Shown piece by piece: positions 59,513 through 64,000 of a DNA stretch of 64,000 bases. The translations under genes were made by a program, and so were the position numbers. The stretch covers positions 196,307 through 260,306 of the forward strand of contig WELB01000168.1 of the NCBI GenBank assembly GCA_009602725.1, read 5' to 3'. The DNA is from Spirogloea muscicola (lineage: Eukaryota; Streptophyta; Zygnematophyceae; Spirogloeales; Spirogloeaceae). Every line of letters starts with the position of its first letter. The first letter of the stretch is position 1. The notes under the pieces are model-generated. The model was not told the DNA's origin, ran no database searches, and saw nothing but the letters and a program-made list of their open reading frames with translations.

Positions 59513-62500
59513 TCAAGCACACACGGGTGTGGTGATGAAGTGACCTGTCATGGAGGATAGTGAAAACTGCTCTCTCAGCTGGTGTTCTCCACTCCGAAGC
59601 TTCCTTTCTGCTACCGTAGCTCTTGTTGGAATGCCGAAATGAACTGCATTCTCCATCAAGGCCTTCACTGGGGCCAGGTCATAGGGATCTCCCTCCTCAA
59701 TCACTTTCAGCACAGTCCCTCCCCCTGTAAACAGATAGTACTTGGAGCTATCTATTGCTGCATGATAGAGCCCTGGATGAAGGCTCTTGAACTCGTGAAG
59801 AGTGTCGCCACCACCTGGCCAAAGACAAGCCGCAGCTAAGCTGGTTAAGAGCCCAAAGCCGGTCAGACGACTGATGGTGCACAACGTGCTGGCAGGTCCT
59901 TATCAATCTCAAGTGACACAAGTGTCAGCAGAAGTCACATGATACGTCTGAGGACTGATGAAACACGATACAGCAACTCTGTCGCACAGGCAGCAGCTCT
60001 GCGGCAGGCAAGTGCCATCATGAAGCACACGATCAAGCTGTGTCCTCCATGAGGGCCGTACCGTAGAACTTCTGAGCCCGCTTGTTCTGGTCGATTGTCA
60101 TATCCAAACTGGAAGTCCCCTCCGAGAAATGAGGAGTCTGCACATGACAAGGCAGGCTGGTAAAGGGGATGCTAGTATGTCCTTGCAGCAAAAAGCCAGC
60201 ACAAGCACTTATGGAGGTAATGTCCAGTTTGGAAGCAGGCCTCCTCAAGCCTCCTCCAAGCCTCCTAATGGCTTTTGCGGTTGGGTCAGAGGTGCTCACC
60301 AAGCCCATGACAGCGTTGACGAAGATTGTCGCCGCGCCGCCAAGGACTTCTGCAACTTTGCCAGTGGAGAAAGATTCAGGGTCTACATCCAAGATGTAGT
60401 TGTACTCTTGTCCAGGCTGGAAGTCATGGATAGAAATAGTCCGATATTCTCCCTCCACCCTGCCCTCCAGTGTAGAGGATTCAACAAGGAGCGGAAGCTC
60501 CAAGAGCTTCCCTTGCTCCTTGTCCTGCTCAACCAGTCCTTTGGCAAGCTCAACATCTGTTTTACAGAGATGTTGGTGCTAGTAAGTCCATGTAAGTCCA
60601 TTGCACGGATGCAGAAGTGGAGGCGACTTCTAGCATTAGACTGTTGCAGTGCGATGTGAAAGCTCTTAGAACGTCATCTTGCGCGCCAAGACGGGTCCCC
60701 CAAACAAGGCTCTAAATGTTGCCAGATGACCTGGGGACACTTAAGCAAGACATCCAGATCCATAAATTTGTCTTTGTGATTTTGCTAGAGAAACAGCCCT
60801 TTTCCACTTTCAAGGCGTACCTGCCTCCGAGACACCTTTTATCTTGATGCCATACTTAGCACACAAATATGCTGCACAGAGACAACAAAGCCAAGGACCA
60901 AGTGAGCTTCTTCTGCTGTAGCACACAGCCTGTTTGAGGTGTACTCATGCAGTGGTGGGGCAGACATCTAAGGTGGCACCTAAGTAGGAAATCATTTGCA
61001 ACTCACTGACCATTGTATACTACTCCTCCCAAGATGAGGTTGTCCACCTGCCAATAAGATCCATCGCAAGGTTCATCCAAGTCAGACTGCTGCAACATTA
61101 AGGGAGGACTGCACTGCCTTGCTAACATCACCGGGCTTGCAATTGTAGAGAAGCATCGTGCTTTGCAGACTGAAAGAGATCAAGTCAACTTGGGGAGAGA
61201 GAAACACCTTCTTGTAGATTTGCGTCAGCGGTCCAATTTTTGTGTCATACTTGCTGCCAGCAACAACGGCCACAAAGGGGTGCTGTGGTTGCAAAATTGC
61301 ATTGCAATGGGAAAGCTCATCCTGCATCAGAAGTCCCGCATAGCTAGGGAGGAACTTTGTGATATGGTACGTCGATGCGTGTGCCTAACATGCACATTCG
61401 AGATGTTGTTAGCAACTCTGTTATGCTGCTTGCCAGATAACTCTTGTTTCTGCTTTGCATGACCAAACAACCACAGTCACAGTACCTTAGAAGACTTGAA
61501 CATACATCCTCTCCTTGCTCAGTGGTGCAATTTACGTTGTTCGGTTCTCATCCTAAAGTGCAAGTTTGCAGGGGTGAGTATTGAATGAGGCTGAATAATC
61601 TATCCCGAAGTGCAAGTTCATGGGCGTGAAGGTCGAGCGACATGCTGAAGGGCAATACCTGCCAGGATCCAAAGGCGTCGTTCACGAAAACATCAGCCAG
61701 ACCAGCAAGTTGCACAACAAAGCGTTGTAGCTTCTCTCCTTTGTCCTCTTCTCCCTGACAGACACACAGTGACAGGCTGGTCGCTTTTTAGTTACAAAGC
61801 GGTCTGACGCTCCACGCATGACATGCTTGCCCTTGAATGTCAACCAGCAGCTGGGCTTCATGGAGCTGTGCGCTGTGCGAGCTACTGCGAAACTCTGACC
61901 TTTCTGAAGTAGGACAAGTGGTAGCTGGCAAGGGAGACAGAGATAGCTGGCAACTGAAGCTACCAATTCAATAGCAGCTGTCACTTACAGCAAACCAGCG
62001 AGTATTTGGAAGGTAGATTCCCCCAATATTGCGTGCCTTGAGATCTGACAGTAGGTGATTGATTGACGTATCAATGTCACTGATACCGAAGTCGCCAATT
62101 GCTCGAAAGTTTGGGACAGCAAACTTGATCCGAAGCTTGCGCTGGAGATAAGCCACTGTTACAGCAACAATACAAACACCAGCTCAGATCCTTTTAAGCA
62201 CCACCGAGGAGAAATCACTTGTCTAGCAGCAGATCTTACGGGGGTCAAGGCTAATCTCCTCTGAGACCCACGTTCTGAATTGAACAGCCCACGTACCGAC
62301 AGGATTCACCGCTGAATCCATGTCTGCAACAATTTTTCCAGTCTTCTTGTCGCGCGGTCGCCCAATGTGAGTCATGATGATGGGCCTGCCGCCCCGCTCA
62401 ATGATGTTGTACTGCCCGCAGCACAGGGCTTATCAGAGGGGGTCAAAATGCAAGCCTCCATTGCAAACATGCTACCTCACTGCTCATTACATGTGAGACA

Positions 62501-63263
62501 CTTCGAGAACCTGCAGAAGCAACTCAGAGTGGAGGAAAAGTAGATGCAGTGTGCTCCACTAAGTCCAGCTTTGGATCATGTGTACCATAGTTGCCAGCGT
62601 GCAATCGATGCGGTACTGATCCAGGATGCTGCCTGGCAAAAGCACGGCGCAAATCAAGATACGGCCTGAGTAACAGAAGGGGACAGCTTCCAGCTGCCGA
62701 CAGCTGTATGGCTTTGAAGCTGAACACTCTTGATCACTAGTTTGCTGGAGTCCCTGTGGTGCCGTGCAATCAGGTCTGTTTGCAAGCATGGGAAGGAAAG
62801 ACTCCATGCTAGTTACTGAGAATTGCACTGCAGCTAGTGCAATCCACCTGATCTCTCATAGGCGGGGTAGATGCAAGATGGCAAATGCAGGAGAAATTGT
62901 CGATGAGCGCACCTTTCTTGACGACGTTATGATCCACCCGGAGGAGGACAACCTGCGGGCCGCCGCAGAAGCAGTGGACGCCGAAGTCAGCGGAGGTGGT
63001 GTGTGCAGGCCGACCAGCACAGGGCGTGGCCAATTGCGCGAGAAATTGGCGCTGGCGCGGGCCTGCATGGTGCCAGACTCCGAGGGCCCCCTCGACCTGA
63101 GCCTGTGCGTGAAGCAGGGGCTGCGCGGCCTGGCGCAGGTGCGTCACGGGCGGCAGGCAGGGCGAGCAATCGAGGAGGGGGCTGTGACCTTGTCGAGGAG
63201 GTCGGCATCCTGGAGCAGCGGGAGGCGCTTGTCGACGGCGTACTCGAACTTGGACTCGGCCAT
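59513..63263 (-). CDS. Divergent phosphoglycerate kinase
   Basis: Twelve exons can be joined in phase to about 486 residues: 63263-63189, 62952-62913, 62632-62586, 62411-62297, 62155-61989, 61754-61659, 61384-61208, 61047-61011, 60871-60822 (or -60837), 60578-60300, 60137-60062, 59814-59513. It starts MAESKFEYAVDKRLPLL. VLLRVDHNVVKKG corresponds to the RVDFN site of PGK, IMTHIGRPRDKKTG to SHLGRP, ADVFVNDAFGSWQ to the conserved NDAF, VAVVAGSKYDTKIGPL to the GGSK(x)K loop, and VDNLILGGVVYN to the nucleotide-site strand. GGGDTLHEF and FTGGGTVLKVI close the protein. It is longer than standard PGK (about 400-415 residues) and belongs to a divergent subfamily. It may interconvert 1,3-bisphosphoglycerate and 3-phosphoglycerate, but conserved substrate residues differ, so activity is inferred. 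No transit peptide is evident, suggesting a cytosolic location. Confidence 0.82.
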
Positions 63264-63470
63264 GGCGGGCGCGGGGCGCGGGGCGCGGGAGCAAGGAAAT
63301 GCGTGTGAGGGAGGGGAGGGAGGAATGGGGGAGGAGGGCCACAAACGAAGGCAACTGACGGCAAGCTCAAGTCCGGGGTTGTAATTGAGTGTGTATTGAT
63401 TAATGGAGGGCCTAAGTGGCCAGTTAAAAGGCCCCTTCAGAGCCATTATCTCCCCTCCGCCTCCTCCCAC
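63264..63470. promoter_or_regulatory. Upstream region of the PGK-like gene
   Basis: GC-rich at 63264-63340 and then AT-richer. It should include the PGK-like promoter and 5' UTR. No defined motif was identified. Confidence 0.35.
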
Positions 63471-63505
63471 CAATGAAATTGAAAGGGAGGCCAAATATAG
63501 GAAGA
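63471..63505 (+). repeat. 107-bp element, internal fragment
   Basis: AATGAAATTGAAAGGGAGGCC matches the middle of the family and directly abuts the outer end of a LINE-B tail, as at 21122 and 14341 (split reading: AATGAAATTG, then AAAGGGAGGCC). Confidence 0.5.
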
Positions 63506-64000
63506 AGGGCTCGCCCATTGAGGATAGGGGCTGGAAAAAGCCAGCCCGGAAAAGAATGTACAAAGGACGAGAAGGGGCCAGGGGAAGTACGAAGAACAAC
63601 AAGCACAGAAAAGAAGCGAAGCAGCTACGAAGCACTCAGTATTCCCTGCTAAGCAGCCTCAGGTCAGTTCCTGGAAGCAGGTCCCCTGGCCAGAGCCAGA
63701 GGCAGCAGCGAGGGCTCTGCCTGCACGTAGGTGCAGCGCGCGGGCCATAGACCTCAGCAGCGAGACGGCCAAGCGCATGCAATACACCTGCGCTAGCGAC
63801 CCTGCTGCATGGGAGTCCACCGGCTCCCCATGGAAGCGGCGGGCAATGGCGTGACGAGAGAGCTGGTTGAGCAGCTCGAGCCACCGAGCGCCCAGCGCCC
63901 CGTGCGTATCGATGGCGAGCGGGAAGAACTCGTCTTCCCGCGGGTGATCTGCGTATTTTAGCTCCTTGGCCCGAGCTGCGCAGGCTACCGCATACCCAGC
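63506..64000 (-). mobile_element. LINE-B C-terminus and tail, running off the window
   Basis: The tail lies at 63506-63660 and the ORF continues on the minus strand from about 63636 to the window edge. It reads AKELKYADHPREDEFFPLAI, DTHGALGARWLELLNQLSRH and LHLRAGRALAAASGSGQG. The block at 63900-63960 is the uninterrupted version of the site hit by the 59-bp insertion at 13838. It is the best-preserved LINE-B end in the window, and the element probably extends beyond 64000. Confidence 0.75.

Overview
The window reads as nuclear DNA of a green alga (Chlorophyta, possibly Trebouxiophyceae; the class is inference). The genes are intron-rich, with short exons, GT-AG introns and TGCAG-type acceptors. 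Several are of plant type: a two-half cytidine deaminase, an RH41/DDX59-type helicase, a TTLL12 with leucine-rich repeats, a DUF4336 protein and an LQY1/BSD2-like zinc finger. There is no operon structure, rRNA or CRISPR, and I found no convincing tRNA. I rebuilt most gene models by hand, checking that intron phases closed.

Layout: 1-3.2 kb is a mosaic of 3' ends of LINE-type retroelements. From 3.3 to 11.2 kb lie a renalase-like flavin amine oxidase (+), a secretory glutaredoxin (-) facing a Cys-rich small protein (+) across an assembly gap, and a SAM methyltransferase (-). From 11.2 to 16.4 kb is a dense retroelement cluster, with a LINE ORF split by a 59-bp insertion, a copia-like primer-binding site and a foldback of gag-like sequence. 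At 16.5-18.6 kb is cytidine deaminase (+). At 22.7-27.1 kb is a large membrane RING-H2 protein with EGF-like and PPC-like ectodomain modules (+). At 29.4-30.0 kb is only the C-terminal end of the splicing factor SKIP (+).

From 30.3 to 49 kb genes are packed in alternating orientation: Thg1 (-), TTLL12 (+), LEO1 (-), COMMD4 (+), a CRAL-TRIO protein (-) and a DDX59/RH41 DEAD-box helicase (+). Divergent neighbours share short GC-rich starts and convergent neighbours end a few hundred bases apart. From 49 to 51.4 kb is repeat debris, then a DUF4336 protein (+, 51.5-53.7 kb), more retroelement debris with a second foldback (54.5-55.5 kb), an LQY1-like zinc finger (-) and KTI12 (+) separated by a 72-bp-period GGN/CCN repeat, a divergent phosphoglycerate kinase (-, 59.5-63.3 kb), and another LINE copy running off the right edge.

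The genes are housekeeping functions in RNA processing (Thg1, SKIP, DDX59), transcription elongation and tRNA wobble modification (LEO1, KTI12), redox (glutaredoxin, amine oxidase), nucleotide salvage, the cytoskeleton and plastid biology; they do not form one pathway. The most novel material is in the repeats: a short retroposon-like element whose insertions can be bounded exactly by target-site duplications, and two independent foldbacks built from one retroelement fragment. Single N bases and one 167-base gap sit in GC-rich triplet repeats, mostly where 5' exons are missing, so several truncated genes are probably assembly artefacts.
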